A stretch of DNA of 64,000 nt, from positions 6,687-70,686 of the forward strand of contig JTDE01002890.1 in assembly GCA_014338405.1 (NCBI GenBank), written 5' to 3'. This DNA is from Paragonimus skrjabini miyazakii (lineage: Eukaryota; Platyhelminthes; Trematoda; Plagiorchiida; Troglotrematidae). Position 1 is the stretch's first letter. Each line of letters starts with the position of its first letter. This document shows positions 36,015 through 48,429 of this stretch, one piece after another. Below the pieces are notes generated by a model that did no database searches, was not told where the DNA came from, and saw only the letters and a program-made list of their open reading frames with translations. Both the position numbers and the translations under genes were made by a program.

Positions 36015-39000
36015 GTGTAGGCCTACCGCTGCACTTCGCAGTGATTAGAGCTTCTCTCGAGGTTGATATTTAAATGGATTGCTTGGGGGTGGTGGTATTT
36101 ATCACCATCGTTTTTACAGGGAGAACGTTACCAATATCTGAGCAAGACTGGTATTCGTCGGTGGAATCCAGTTAGTATGTTAACGATCTACGGGAAGTTT
36201 AGTGTGTTGATATAGACTAATTTCAGATGAGGTAATATAATATTGTATAATACTTATACTTTCTTAAAATCTGAAGATCAGCCCGTTTGTTTACACACAG
36301 TATTGGGCACAGGGACGGTTCAGTTTCTTGTATCACTGAAATGTGTTTACAAATGAACAACTGAACTCACAGATCCTCAAATTGGTTATTTTAATATATC
36401 TTCATAAACGTTTTTAACTTCATTTCTTCTGTGGAAGTTTTTGCCGGTGTTAGAGTTGGACATTTCCCATCTCATTTCTTCCTCAGCGAAACAATAGCAT
36501 TTTAAATGTTCTCGGGCGATCAAGTGTCATATAGCACTGCGTTCACACACCGTACATGCGTTGAATTTCCATCAGTCTAGCCGACTACATGCTAGCTATC
36601 GGTCTGTAGAACTCCGTGTCGTTAGGGCTTCTCGCGTATCAATAAGCATTTTGGAATGGCTTGTTTGCTTGCAATATGGAAACTGGCAGGTTGTAAATTT
36701 CAAATGCTCAACTTAGTTGAGTTGTAAGTACTGATACCCATTCATCTTCAAGAAGAATCATTTCCCAAAGATACAACCGAGTAAGTAAGACGTGCTGGTC
36801 GTGTTATTGCAAGAATCGTAGGTGTCTCTTAGTTATCCTCATTTGTAATGCAGTCATGCATAAAAATGGTCACACAGTTATCTCACCGCTGCCTTGATGA
36901 ACGATTGCATCGCTTGGTTCAGGTAATAAAATTACTGCTAACTAGCCTCTCTAATTAGTTCTTCAGTTGACTAAGTTGGTCAAGTTTTAGTTTATCAGGG
37001 CAATGTGTAGATTAATCTCAAATAGATTTGCTGATCCGTTTTGCGGTCAGCCAGTGAGTAAGCATGGTTCTGTCGACCAAAACTGCAACAATGTTTCTTT
37101 CTGGCGGGTTGGATCGTTTTCCTCCATATTCGTGGGAGCCTCGTTTTTTCGGTACGTCTGTTTAATGCAGAGGTTTTATATCATTTAGAAGTGTTTATTT
37201 AACGAGAAGTTTTTTTCTGACGGTTTCTTCATGAATTGGTACTACTTGTCATATTAAGTGCGACAAATATTGTCACACATTAATACTCCCTCACTGTTAT
37301 TTGATTCGTAGATTTGTCCGGGGTACCAGATATACCCTCTTGTACGGTTCCCTAACCTTTGTAGTTTCCTTTGCCCGTCTCAGCGTTTGCTGAGTTTTTG
37401 AGACAGCAAGTCACTCAAACTGGTCACCAATGTAAAATCAGTACTCTCGCGAAAACACATGCTGTTTATGTTCCAGTCTCTTAGGGTTACTGTATCTTGG
37501 GCCGAATGCGAAAAGTAACTAACTTACGAGATAGGCTGGATTTGTAAGCGGACAGCTTAGACGGAGTAGAAACTCTGATAACCAAGACCCTTAAGTGAGA
37601 TGTGTTCTGGAATAAAAGGAACTTGGACCACAGGCGCCCCTGCATCTAGGAACTCTGCTGCAGTCGTGAAGAATTGTACGCACATCTTTGTGAACTAACA
37701 GCAGTTGAACATAATAATATAGTGTAACTCATAAGACGCTTTTATACTTGCTTGGTCCGTGTTACTAAATTCATGTATAAAGTCTGTCTTCCGAAGAACA
37801 ATTCGGAAGATTAGACAGATTAAAATTTTTATGCACTGTTCACGAAACGGCTGGTTGAACTGATCATCAATGAAATTCATTGTACTGATTTATGACTGTT
37901 TTATAAACCAGCATGTTATAGTTGTTATCCGCAACTCCAAGATATTCTATGTCTCAAATACCCCACCAGTACTTTTACCGGAGTGTCTAACACTTCAGTC
38001 ATTATTGTCAGGTTAATAGACAGAAAAATTGGTGGTCATTTCACTAAAATAGGCCCTAGTTGTAGTCTAATGCTTGCCATTTTTTTTGTGGTAGTCAGTT
38101 TTGAAAGCCAGTGCAACAAAAAACAAAAACTTCTCCTGTCCCCAGTTTTTCACAAATCTTCGTGCTCACTTTTCACTTCCGTTTGAACTACCCGGTGTGC
38201 GTACACGCGTGCTTGCATAAGCGCGCGTGTTGATGGTGAAGTAGGAAAGCGCCTAATACCCCACTGGCCTGACCTAAATGAAAGTTATTGTTTTTTGAAC
38301 GAGACCAATAAAATTCCGCACCTGACGCAGATTTCATTTTGGGCGGTTAGACGAAAAGATCAATAATTGGCCGATCCTGCCATGCCGCCGCCACCTAAAC
38401 TCTACCGACTTGACTGTCCACCTATCTGTCTGTCTATCACTCTGACACTCCCATCCCCACCAATCGGCCGTTCGACGTGGGATTTCTGTCAATTCACACT
38501 AATCATTTTGTTGCTTTCGTTGAACAACCGAATGACAGTTGATGACAGAAAGAGAAGTCAGTCTGAAACAGAAATCATTGCAAGCTTTTGTTTACTTGCA
38601 GACAGCCAACGGTTCTGGCCTTCGTAAAGTTGAATTTGCACTGTCATTTTGTGTTCTTTCTGTCAGCCTGGCATGTTTGCTGTGAAATTATCGAACAAGT
38701 ATTTACACTTTCTTTGCTTAGCATACCGTTGACAACAGACGGTTTGGTGTAGCCTGATCTTTATAAATAATTTATCGCCCTTTTAGAATATTTTTGACCA
38801 TTCAAAATGTCATTCGATAACGTGTTTTTCACACAGACTTGCAAGAAAGATATTTGCCCGATTTTCACTATACACCATCTACGAGCGTCAGAATTTGGAT
38901 AAGTAAATTTATGAATCCACACTTTCTCTCTCGAGTTTCATAGAATTTGGCCGTTTCGCAGATCAGAATTGTGTGTAGCATTTAATTGGTCATCACACTT

Positions 39001-39520
39001 GGAGAGATGATCTAGATGTATAAGAACCACAGCAGTACGCTTCCAGTGTGCCCGTAAGATGTAACGTGTGATATTGTCTGATGGAGTTGGTGCTGGATGA
39101 TGAAGATACGTCCGTTAGAGTAGCCGAGCAAACACAAATTTAACTAGGCGAAACTTCTAGATACGATGATTTATTTGAGCATGGGCACTACATGCGTTTC
39201 TCGGTCGCTTTAACATTTACTTGCCGAACTATGTGTTCTCAAGGATAATTTACTGAGCCCGCCATTCTCATTCTTTCTCTCTCCCATAAAATAAACCGTC
39301 ATATCGACCGATCCCACTGAATACGATTTGCGGACACGTTAGGTCTGAGGTGCCTCACGCGGTTGTCAGTTTAGCACACACCACTGTTGAGTCTCCAACG
39401 CAATCCTGGGTTTGATCGTGCGTTGTTGTTGTCTAGTGAATGAGCTTGCTTCATGAAACTGGAGGGGAGACAGTTTATTGCAGGTATACCTGCTCGAATT
39501 TTAAACGTTCACGTACTTGA
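36015..39520. other. No supported gene
   Basis: No coding sequence recognised. The frame at 38367-38627 (plus) is proline-rich only at its start and is not called. A strong hairpin at 38203-38230 is listed separately. Confidence 0.5.
38203..38230. repeat. CpG-rich inverted repeat (hairpin)
   Basis: Arms acacgcgtgctt (38203-38214) and aagcgcgcgtgt (38219-38230) pair at 11 of 12 positions (the twelfth would be G-U in RNA), with a 4-nt loop. The arms alternate purine and pyrimidine, a Z-DNA-prone composition that is rare in this AT-rich window. Confidence 0.9.
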
Positions 39521-39523
39521 CCA

Positions 39524-39590
39524 CTGTTATTGTCACCTTGTCCGGGGATGAAAAGTTTTCAACCTAAATGTCAAACCTGGCAAATAACCG
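39524..39590 (+). repeat. Dispersed repeat with degraded hammerhead-like core (copy 2)
   Basis: It aligns with 26396-26463 through tgtcaccttg, gatgaaa and caacctaaatg. The first core half reads CTGTTAT instead of CTGATGA and the second GAAAA instead of GAAAC. The stem region is GTCACC...GGGGAT, which keeps GTCACC and part of the complementary arm. Confidence 0.4.
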
Positions 39591-39599
39591 AATATTCAG

Positions 39600-42478
39600 A
39601 TTCATAACGGTATATCGGAGCATGATGCTTGAACTGGCCAACGTTACATGACTGCTTTTGAAAGGGGCAGCTTGAGCATTTTAAACCTGGCGCAGAGAAT
39701 GACTGTAGGGGCATTCTATTTGATTTTAAAAAATCTCATCGAGTCACCCTTAGCAGAACAATGAAAACAATGTCTGCTTATAAATGTCCTAATAAGAATT
39801 CGCAACCAAGTTCTGAAGAGGAATACAATAGACAGCTCGTTATCTCTTAGTAAGATTATATTATCATTCTGTATTTTAACAAGGATTCACATTACGACGT
39901 AGATTTTCCACCGTTGCCAAAATATTTTTGACTATTATTCATGACAACTTTATTACAGTGGCTTTATAATTGGATTAAAAGCGTCGTTATCTTCGGTTGT
40001 TTGTGGTTTGCACACTTCGGATTGGAGAAGAGACGATGCATCACTCAACCGAAAATAATATTACCTTTCAGGCGTTTTGTCTCGGTAATTTCCGGTCTTT
40101 GTAAAGCATAATTTGGTTATACTGCTTTGTGTCTTCTCGGTAGAATCTACCTTTATGAAGACCAGTAGTAATAAGATGGATATGCGAACGCAAAGACATT
40201 ATGTAGTTGACTTCTAATTGTGGATACAACGGTAGCATGTTAACTTAACAAGGTGTGTTTTAATTATGTCTGTATTTCCGTTAATAGGTTTGAAGTGTAG
40301 GAAATTAACCTAAAGTGGTCGAATTGTACAAAGGCCTAACCGTTTGACCTGTTTATTAGAGATTATGGAGTATAATTAATCTCAATGAAAGACTCATCAA
40401 TTTAATAAACACAAAATTCGGATGCAGCGGTAACCAATAAAAACCAGCGCTACAAGTTTTAGACTATCGGGGTTTCTAACTGGAACCCCCTTCCTCATGA
40501 TTCAGTGAAATCAGCTACGTTTTCTGTGTTATAATTCGGCCTGTTCCTTTCGTTTTTATCGCAACAGCTTCTCTTTAGCCATGGTAATCGTTTTACTCAT
40601 ATCTAACCGTACTCAGGTAGTGGTTAGTCAACTGACAACGAATAAGCTAACGATTATGGACTTAGTATGCTCTCGAGACTCGACTTGATAATGTGGGTTA
40701 CCCCAGCATTCAGTCGTTTAAGCGCATGATCATTTTGGTATGTGCTTGTGTACTCGTAAAGAAACCCCAGCGCGTTGCGCTCGGTATAGATATTTCAGAC
40801 TATCTGCTCACGACATGAGTCGAACGCTCTGAGTGTGTGCTCTCACTCCAAGTGAGTCTATCAAATAGCCAGAGCGTTTCGACACTGGCTTGCTGGTTGA
40901 TCCATCCGAGTTTCATTTGGACATATTTGTACCATTTCCTCCGTACCCACGTGACTAATTGTGTGCTTCAAATGTCTAATAGACCTTGTCTTGCTCACAT
41001 ATAGGTCCCGGAATACCAGGGTAACGGATCCAACTATGCATACGCTTTTCATAAGGTTACTTACAACAGTGAAAAGAAATTGTTAGTGCTTCAGATTGCA
41101 TTTGCATGTAAATCACTTTATAAGATATCTGTTATGGCAAACACAAACTTGCGACGATTTTGATTTATGGTACATTTTTGAACTTATTCGACAGTTGATT
41201 AAACGAGACATTTTTTGACTCGCTTTTATTGAGGACTAAAAGAGTGCGTGATAATACTCATGACAAACATTTGTCATTGGTGGTGCTGTCTTCATGGTCA
41301 TTTGAAAAACCATGAGAAGATAATCAACAGAAGCAAATACAGAATTGTTTAGTAAGAGTCAGTTAGAAAGACTAACGTCACTGCTTTCATTTTTGAGTAC
41401 ATAACTGGATTGTTGAACAAGGCCCACGAGCTATTGGGACATTTAAGCACAAAAACCATGGGGTGTATTTAGTGCCTGATGCCTTTGCTGGAGACAGAGC
41501 TCAACAATAAAAGGCCTGTGGGTTACCTGATATATATATATATATAAGTTGCTATAAAAAATACGTCTCATGTAGTTATACGTATTCAGGTGTTGTTAAC
41601 GGACACGTATAAGAACTGGGCACCAATTATTCTTAAACGTTAAATGGTCCACGCTAGTTGTTCACAGACAACCGGTTTATAGAGATAGACCATTCGTTGG
41701 GTAGGAATGAAGGCAAACCTACCAACCTATGTCTTAGCTTGCACACAGTGCCAGACTAGGAGAGAGCACAATCTGATGTCCACCGTGCCTGAGACTAAAG
41801 AAATAATGTCTGCAAAATTTGAAGGGTTCAATTACGATATTGCTAAGGGAAAGTCACTGCGAAAATTTTAGAACAAACGCATCGGAATGGTGGATATTTC
41901 AACTGAGATAGCGAACATGAAGAGCAATACGATGTGGCAATTAGCGCCTATTCCGAGCGCCATTCTGATAGTCGTACACAACTCCTCATAAATCTCGAGA
42001 CTTTCAAGATATGTTTTCAGAATCTTGACAGTTATGCATCAACAAGACATCTTTCTCCACTAACAGAAAAATTAGCTAAAGGATACTACTAGAAAATGAT
42101 GGACCTCAAAAGAAGACGATTGAAAACGGCTTTCATGTAAGGTTTTAAAGAGATTCTGCGCTTACTCAAGTAAGCATACTACAATCTTCATTTCACACTG
42201 GTCATCTCAGAATCTCACAGTTGTCGGAAAATCAGGTCATCTCATCAGTTTCACAAATGACCCGAAGGGGACGCGAAAGGAAGAGATAATCGGTACGTTA
42301 AGTAGGACGAAACGTGGAATTCTGAACCTAAGTGGTAAACAACTGGAAAATATTCTGTTCTGACTGGTCTTGCCTGTAGACCGTTTAAACGTAGGAACAG
42401 ATCGTGCAAACTGAGTATGTCTCAGTGGAGGAGCCATGCACTGAATTTTCTCGATTGTTCGAAACGATGAAGTGGGTG
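39600..42478. other. No supported gene
   Basis: No coding sequence recognised. An AT dinucleotide run lies at 41531-41546. Confidence 0.5.
41531..41546. repeat. (TA)8 microsatellite
   Basis: A perfect TA run of 16 bp. Confidence 0.95.
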
Positions 42479-42578
42479 NNNNNNNNNNNNNNNNNNNNNN
42501 NNNNNNNNNNNNNNNNNNNNNNNNNNNNNNNNNNNNNNNNNNNNNNNNNNNNNNNNNNNNNNNNNNNNNNNNNNNNNN
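42479..42578. other. Assembly gap, 100 N
   Basis: Exactly 100 N, a conventional placeholder length. The gap starts or ends inside SINE copy B: the roughly 55-base 3' tail expected from copy E is missing at its right edge. Confidence 0.99.
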
Positions 42579-42603
42579 TCCAGTCGGCCCCTTTCGAAAA
42601 GAA

Positions 42604-42648
42604 GCACTAGACTCGAGTTTCGCTCTCATTAGAGCTCGTCACTTGTGC
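42604..42648 (-). ncRNA. Hammerhead ribozyme in SINE B
   Basis: A 45-nt unit. Stem I GCACAA/TAGTGC (4 bp of the expected 6), core GTGACGA (expected CTGANGA, first C changed to G), stem II GCTCT/AGAGC with a 4-nt AATG loop (5 bp, perfect), GAAAC intact, 2-bp stem III with TCGA loop, and cleavage triplet GTC before TAGTGC. Only the conserved first core base and one stem I pair are damaged. It is predicted weak or inactive, but the fold is unmistakable. Confidence 0.78.
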
Positions 42649-42666
42649 ATATCATCGCCACTGCCG

Positions 42667-42721
42667 GGACTTGAACCACGGACATTCAGTTCATGAGGCA
42701 ACCGTGTATACCACTGCGCCA
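42667..42721 (-). promoter_or_regulatory. RNA polymerase III internal promoter (A and B boxes) of SINE B
   Basis: A box at 42711-42721 (TGGCGCAGTGG) and B box at 42667-42677 (GGTTCAAGTCC), both close matches to the tRNA consensus and at tRNA-like spacing. Confidence 0.8.
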
Positions 42722-42795
42722 TTGACCTTACGTTAGGCATGACCGAATTATCATATGAGAACGCTCATCCACTTTCGCTTGTGAGTAATGGTAAT

Positions 42796-44878
42796 ATTGA
42801 CTTAAGTCGACAGTTTTTTAATCACTACTTTACTATCGACCCGCTTTGATCAGTGTCTTCAAACGGAATTGAGCAGTTGACTACTCCTAACTCACAAGAA
42901 GTTGCTTTGTGAATTTCGTATTCATTTCATTTTTATCTTTGTTGTGTTTTATTAGAACTCATGTAAGTGAATTTAATGGATATCGGAAAAACAACTGAAA
43001 ACATTATATTATTCATGCTGGACAGTTGGTCTGATATATATTGTAGTAGAAAGTTCATAGAAATAATATTAATAATGGGATTCCGAAAAATGTCAGCGAT
43101 AATGATGGCTAACTAATTAGATTACAGAATTCTTCCGGAGATTAACGTTATTTTGTGCAGCAACCAATTAACAACAAGCTAGCCATGTCAATGGATGCGA
43201 ATAAATCCAATTGATTTTTTTGTTTTTAAAGATGAGTTATTGTCAAACAAAGCTAAGATGAACACCAGTCTAGTCTGTAAATATGAATAGACGAGTGATA
43301 GCTGACGATATTTCAAAAGTTTTCTACCAGAGTGAAAAAGTTGTTGCTTGACGATAAATTTTTTATGAAGCCATTAATGCTTCTTTAGAAAGACCGTTTT
43401 GTCAATTGTTACCGGAACGTCTGCAACATGGACCGAGTTCTAAGATATTTTATTTTAAGATAGTGAATTTGTCAATAAGCTGCTTTCAACCACGATGCTA
43501 GCACGCATCACTAAACTGTAATACGTGTGTAATAGATGGACATTAACAACAGAATTTTTAACACAGTTGTTAAAGAAACGAATGAAGGGAGACTGTTGAA
43601 AAATGCGTCATTGGTGCATCTAGATAATTGTGGACTCTTTCTGAAGAGATTGGGTTGCATGCAGTGTAGACAACAGCTGCTATGAACTCTCAATGAAAAC
43701 ATAATACCCGAAGAAGTGTAATTATGCCATACATAACTCTTAGCCAGAGATCTGTACATCAGATAATTACTTCTGGGGCATTCTACTGGTTTCCCACAGT
43801 CATAAATTAAAGCTGCTGGAATTATGAAAGTAGATAAACAATGAGAGGAAGAAATGAAACCATTTTTCCCCCAGCAGACATTTCAAGTCACTGACGGCCA
43901 ATGTGGTAACCTTACCGTAGGGATCGGCATATACGTAATGAATCAGCTGATACCGAACAGTTGGGAACACAAATTGCTTGTTCCGTAGGATATTTGTAAA
44001 GTAAACAGGGCGAATAAACAGTGATTGATTACGTTTCATCTATTGGGCTTAGATGCACAACTGAAGTAACCCGTTCCCTCCAAAAATAAAACCAACTTAA
44101 AGGCTGACGATTTAACGGGTTGCAAAATCATTCAGAATTACCCTACGGTTACCTTACAACACACATCTGTCCATGCTGGCGTCACATGATACGCACACAT
44201 TCATCATCCCAACAGATCATCCAATGTGGGTGTCACTTAGACTACAAAGGTCATTGCTCTCTTTCGCTACGGCAGTGTACTGATGGATAGGATCACTTGA
44301 CTACGGAACCACGGGCAAAACCACACAAACGGAAAAGTACCTGCCACATTTCCATCCAAAAGTTGTCTGCTTATTGGGTGTCACAGATCACGTGCTACAG
44401 ATAGATACACGCACGCCCAGAGCGACAGATCCGGCACTATCCAACCGTTGCCGGTCGACAATGATGAAGCCGCAGTTCGTTAGACATTTGGAGGCTGTCG
44501 ACTGACTACGAGCTGACATCCAGTTGGTCTTTCACTGCCACTTCAAAACCTAAGCTCAGACGTAAGAAATCGATCGGGTGTGTATTTCGCACGGGACTTT
44601 TCAAAAGAGGTGGAGGGGTTTAAGACAAATTGATCAACACGGTGAAAAGACAGGTGTGCGGTGTCACAATTTCGTTAACTTTCCTCGGTGGCGTACGGAA
44701 AACCGTTGGTCTTATACAGAGTTGCGCCAAAGATGTGCTACAAACCATTTACTGGGGCGAGAGATTTAACCGCCTAAGTAGACTTGCGCACATACGAATG
44801 TCCGGGGAACAGTGATCTGTTAGTGAGGTGGGGAAGAGAAAGAAGAAACGCGTGCGAAGCGACAGTGGATTCAGGTTT
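42796..44878. other. No supported gene
   Basis: Short frames only. The GC-richer patch at 44150-44830 holds overlapping plus-strand frames (44578-44815) with no recognised family. Confidence 0.45.
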
Positions 44879-45061
44879 ACCGGATTCTAATCTTTCCTGG
44901 CTTCTGTGACGGATCGCAATTATTTGGCTCAATGTTTGTCATTAATCCCGGTCTAGGCTTTGGTTTAAAATCAGATGGCGTGTTCTGTGGCTGGGTTGGG
45001 ACTGCAACACTGTCAAGCTGAAGTTTGATACAGCGAGTAAAGTTCTTCATGCTGGTCATCT
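44879..45061 (-). CDS. Possible internal exon, proline-rich, unidentified
   Basis: On the minus strand a 61-codon frame is bounded by an acceptor-like sequence (actgccaccag before ATGACC, exon edge near 45061) and a donor-like GTAAAC after ATTAGAATCCG (exon edge near 44879). The product is hydrophilic and rich in P, K, N and Q (blocks VAVPTQPQNTPSDFKPK and PSQKPGKIRIR) without a known domain. A SINE lies 180 bp upstream. There are no neighbouring exons I can link, so this may be a chance frame. Confidence 0.3.
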
Positions 45062-45244
45062 GGTGGCAGTGAATAAATGATGGAAGTAACAGACTTCGAT
45101 AGTGTTTACTTAGTTATGTTGAATTCTCCAGGTTTGATTCCGTTAAGTACTGAGGATAGGTTCAAGTGCCATCATCCGCAGATGAGAAAACCGCTTTGTG
45201 TGATACTGAATATCTTGACAATACGTAGTGAGAATTGGTTGATA

Positions 45245-45445
45245 TAGGTTGAACATCATCTATAACTGTCGCATTCCCATAGTCTTTACAGGCAACCGCT
45301 TTCAAACGGAAGCATCAGACTCGAGTTTCACTCTTCTCATAGCCCGGAAGTAGTGCACATTCTTAAGTCGATCGGCACTAGAACTCCGGTCACGTTTTTT
45401 GAGGCGACTATGTTGACCATTGCACTATCATCGGTTTTACTAACC
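45245..45445 (-). mobile_element. SINE copy C, Sm-alpha-like
   Basis: It aligns with copy E from ttgaacatca (complement of the 3' tail), cgcattcccatag, the hammerhead region and the B-box-like GTTCTAGTGCC, to the A-box region (gttgaccattgcact on plus). The 5' leader beyond about 45445 is lost. Confidence 0.8.
45312..45356 (-). ncRNA. Hammerhead ribozyme relic in SINE C
   Basis: Length 45 nt, as in copies B and E. Stem I 5' arm GCACTA, GAAAC, the TCGA loop and GTC are kept. The core is CTTCCGG instead of CTGANGA, stem II is GCTAT/AGAGT (partly paired), and the 3' arm of stem I is TGATGC. It is predicted inactive. Confidence 0.6.
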
Positions 45446-48289
45446 ATGACAGCAAATACATCAACTGAATGTGGCACTCCGTAATAACGTACGGGCCAAT
45501 TTCTTGTGATTGATACCGAGTGCACCATCAGTTTCTTGCACGTTAAACAGTGGTCGGTACGGCTTGATCATTATAGCCTCGATTACATAAAAACAAAGTG
45601 AACGATTTTACCAAACCAACCAAATGGCCTGCATCTGAAATGTGTTTAGTCGTCGTAAAGGTCGAATTCCGGCTTAGCTACTGGTTTTTACTATTATCGC
45701 GTTTAACAACCACTTAAGAAAGTATCCTGCTATTGTTTGTCATCAACTTCGGTCTATCCCATCAATCTATTTTTACCACAATCACAGGTAGATTAGATGA
45801 GAAACAGAAAAAGTCGTTGTATCATGCTAATGCCTTTGAAGAAAAATAGGCGTAATGTCGCTTCCGAGCACGTACGATTTAAGTCCGATCATAACTTTTA
45901 TCTACACAAGTTTTGGTGTGATCGACGTTGAGAGTCACCTCCAGCCAGATTCACTTTTTTGAAGAAGTTTCGTTCACTTTTTTGTTGTCTTGCAATTGTT
46001 ATGTATAAACAGTGTATACGACCAACGGGAATTAATAAATCGTTGGCAGTTCGTAATAGTTTTTCCTCTGTTAATTTGCTGAGTTAAGGACCTTATTTTT
46101 TCAAATTACGTAGAAGAAACGGAGCCACAACTATAGTGGTAGTCCACTAATCAATCATTTCGTTTCTCCTGTTTTGCGGAATTGAAATTTTTGAAAACTT
46201 ACTCTACGTAGTCGAATGTGCAATGAGAATGAATGTGTAGTTCTGGGGTAGATTGGGCTATGATATTTATGCATCCGAACTGTATACACCCTTAGCTCTC
46301 GATTCTGTTACACCACTCTACGGGTTTTTGCCACTTTATGTTATAATTATTAAGGTTTAGTATCAAGGGACACAATATGAACTTCCTTTGCCCTTATTGG
46401 TTAGGCATGAGAAAATAGCTCGAAATCGACCACATGCCACTGCCGAACGACTGATCAAAAGGAACATGAACTGTCAATCCACTGAGAATTGAGCTGAAGA
46501 TTTTCACTGAGAAAAGATGGTTTTTTCGACGTCTTGCCTTTGATGTTTTACTAAGGAAAATATGCACCGGAAAACCATTGTTTGTTCTAGCCTGAAAACA
46601 AGGAAACTAATTTATCACCGATGTAAGGCTGTGAAGAACTTGAGAGCACCTAAATTACTCTGTTATCCTCGATCTAACTGACGCGGTATTAGAGAACACG
46701 AAGCCCTACGTGTCAAATCAACCGGATGACGTGGTAAGGGGAAGAGATCAAAACATCAATACATTTGCTTGTCGCCGAACCATTTCTGTACTTTTTACCA
46801 TCTGTCTTCTTTTCCCAAAGATCGTTCAAAAGTAATAGAAGGGTGATATCAACACACGATTGTTAAATGTATGGGAAATCTGGAACAATGATTGTTGTAC
46901 GTCAACTATCTTCAAATAATTCCAGCCTCCTTTTCCCTAGTTTGGCTCAAAGCAATGGCTAACAAAACAAACCAATCCATCCAATGTTACACTGTTTTTT
47001 ATACATTAATATTAGGATAAAAATGTAATGCATAAACCTGCTGTCCCGGGCACATTGCCGTAAAGACCAACTTGACTTTAGCAATGAGGATTTCCACAAC
47101 AAACTTCACATCTAGCTGGTTGTAGATTGCGTTCTATTTGAGATTGCAATTGACTTAGCGTCCAACTCAGTACATGTGAACATAAAAATAACATCGAAAT
47201 TCCCTACAGAACTATACGTTTTTACTATTATACACATCTTTCCATTATCGAGAAACTCATCTTACCGACAGTTTGATGCTTTCATTTTGGTTCCATAAAA
47301 ATGAGCTAAGAAATCTTTTCGATAAAAATTTTAAAAACAAAAATTGTTTGATCATGACTAGTTCACTTTTTTTCCTCATTCTCTTTCGCATTAATTCAAC
47401 TAACGGCAAGATTAGTGTAATTTGTTAATACGAATCATTGGTTTTTGTTGGACACATATCAAGACGAACTTATTTCTACTGGAGGTCGAGTATTATTTTG
47501 TAAAACTTTTTTCGTCTATGATAACTTGTTGTAGCCCACTTATTTAACTTTTGTGCTTTTCTTGTAAACAATGTACAGTATTTTTTTAATAAGTGAAAAT
47601 TTTTCAGACTGACAATTTAAATTTTCCATGAGTGTCTAAATATTTTCAGTAAGTTGGATCCGCACAGCTTATTTCTATGTATGGAAATCCGAGTTTGTGT
47701 TTAATCGTAAACCAACAAAATACTCCAATGGCACATCCACACCCACTAAGCAAGAATAAACGTCTGATGAATCGTTTACTGAAATTGGGTTACGGAATGT
47801 ACAAGTTACTTTGTAAACGATACGGCTTCACAGTTAAAAACGCTGAAAAGCACCGCACAACTCTGTGCTCATGGCTAATTTGGTTGGGAGTTTTAATATA
47901 TTATCAGAACGGCACGGACAACCTGTACTACAAATTTTTCAGCCATCAAACCAGCCCACTTTCACTGTTCACTGACTGCGCATATCTGATCGATTGTTGA
48001 TTCTGTGTCTTTTAGTCTTCGTCACTGATTTGAATGTACGCCGGCAGCTTCACTAAAGTTTTATTTTATTCACGTCTATCCACCTGTTTTCTTACTTACA
48101 AACCGCCAACAACAATTTCTCTCCGACCAACATAAGGTTAGTAACTAACGAGCAAAGATCTTTCTCCCTGCTGTAACAAATTTTGAACTTACGAACCGAC
48201 GAACCTAGTTGTTCGGTGAATTGCTCAAATACTAATACAATTCACGTTAAACATCACTTCAATTTATCACAGCTTTAGTATTCAAAGAA
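45446..48289. other. No supported gene
   Basis: AT-rich sequence. The plus-strand frame at 47677-48000 (107 codons) is preceded by an acceptor-like ttttcag at 47643-47649, but the reading frame has a stop at 47650-47652, so it is not called. Confidence 0.45.
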
Positions 48290-48425
48290 ATTGTCCAACC
48301 AGTTTTTTTGAGAAAGCGAAACACTAAACCCGGGTTTCATTGCTATTAAAACTTGTTAAGAGTGCCACATGAACTTAACCTACTACCCGACTACTCACTG
48401 GTAGCGATACAATGCTTACGTAATC
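48290..48425 (-). mobile_element. SINE copy D, strongly diverged
   Basis: The complement keeps the hammerhead 3' half (GAAAC, CCGG loop, GTT-TAGTG) and the order of the other copies. The tRNA-derived part aligns only loosely. This is the oldest-looking copy. Confidence 0.5.
48322..48366 (-). ncRNA. Hammerhead ribozyme relic in SINE D
   Basis: GAAAC and a GTT triplet before TAGTG persist, and the 5' arm of stem I is GGCACT. The CTGANGA core and stem II are not recognisable. Predicted inactive. Confidence 0.35.
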
Positions 48426-48429
48426 TTTT

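Larger units (their letters stand above)
42579..42795 (-). mobile_element. SINE copy B, tRNA-derived with hammerhead, Sm-alpha-like
   Basis: Best-preserved promoter of the set. On the minus strand: A box TGGCGCAGTGG (complement of 42711-42721), B box GGTTCAAGTCC (complement of 42667-42677), then a hammerhead (42604-42648), then a 3' tail cut by the assembly gap. The 5' leader up to about 42795 is shared with copies E and F. Internal A and B boxes imply transcription by RNA polymerase III; mobility would depend on a partner LINE. Sm-alpha SINEs of schistosomes have this same promoter plus ribozyme design. Confidence 0.85.

Noticed and set aside
44578..44815. Two overlapping plus-strand frames in a GC-richer patch
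   Set aside because: Neither matches a known family, and neither has start, splice or repeat support.
47677..48000. 107-codon plus-strand frame with an acceptor-like site upstream
   Set aside because: A stop codon lies between the acceptor and the frame in the required phase, and there is no recognisable domain.
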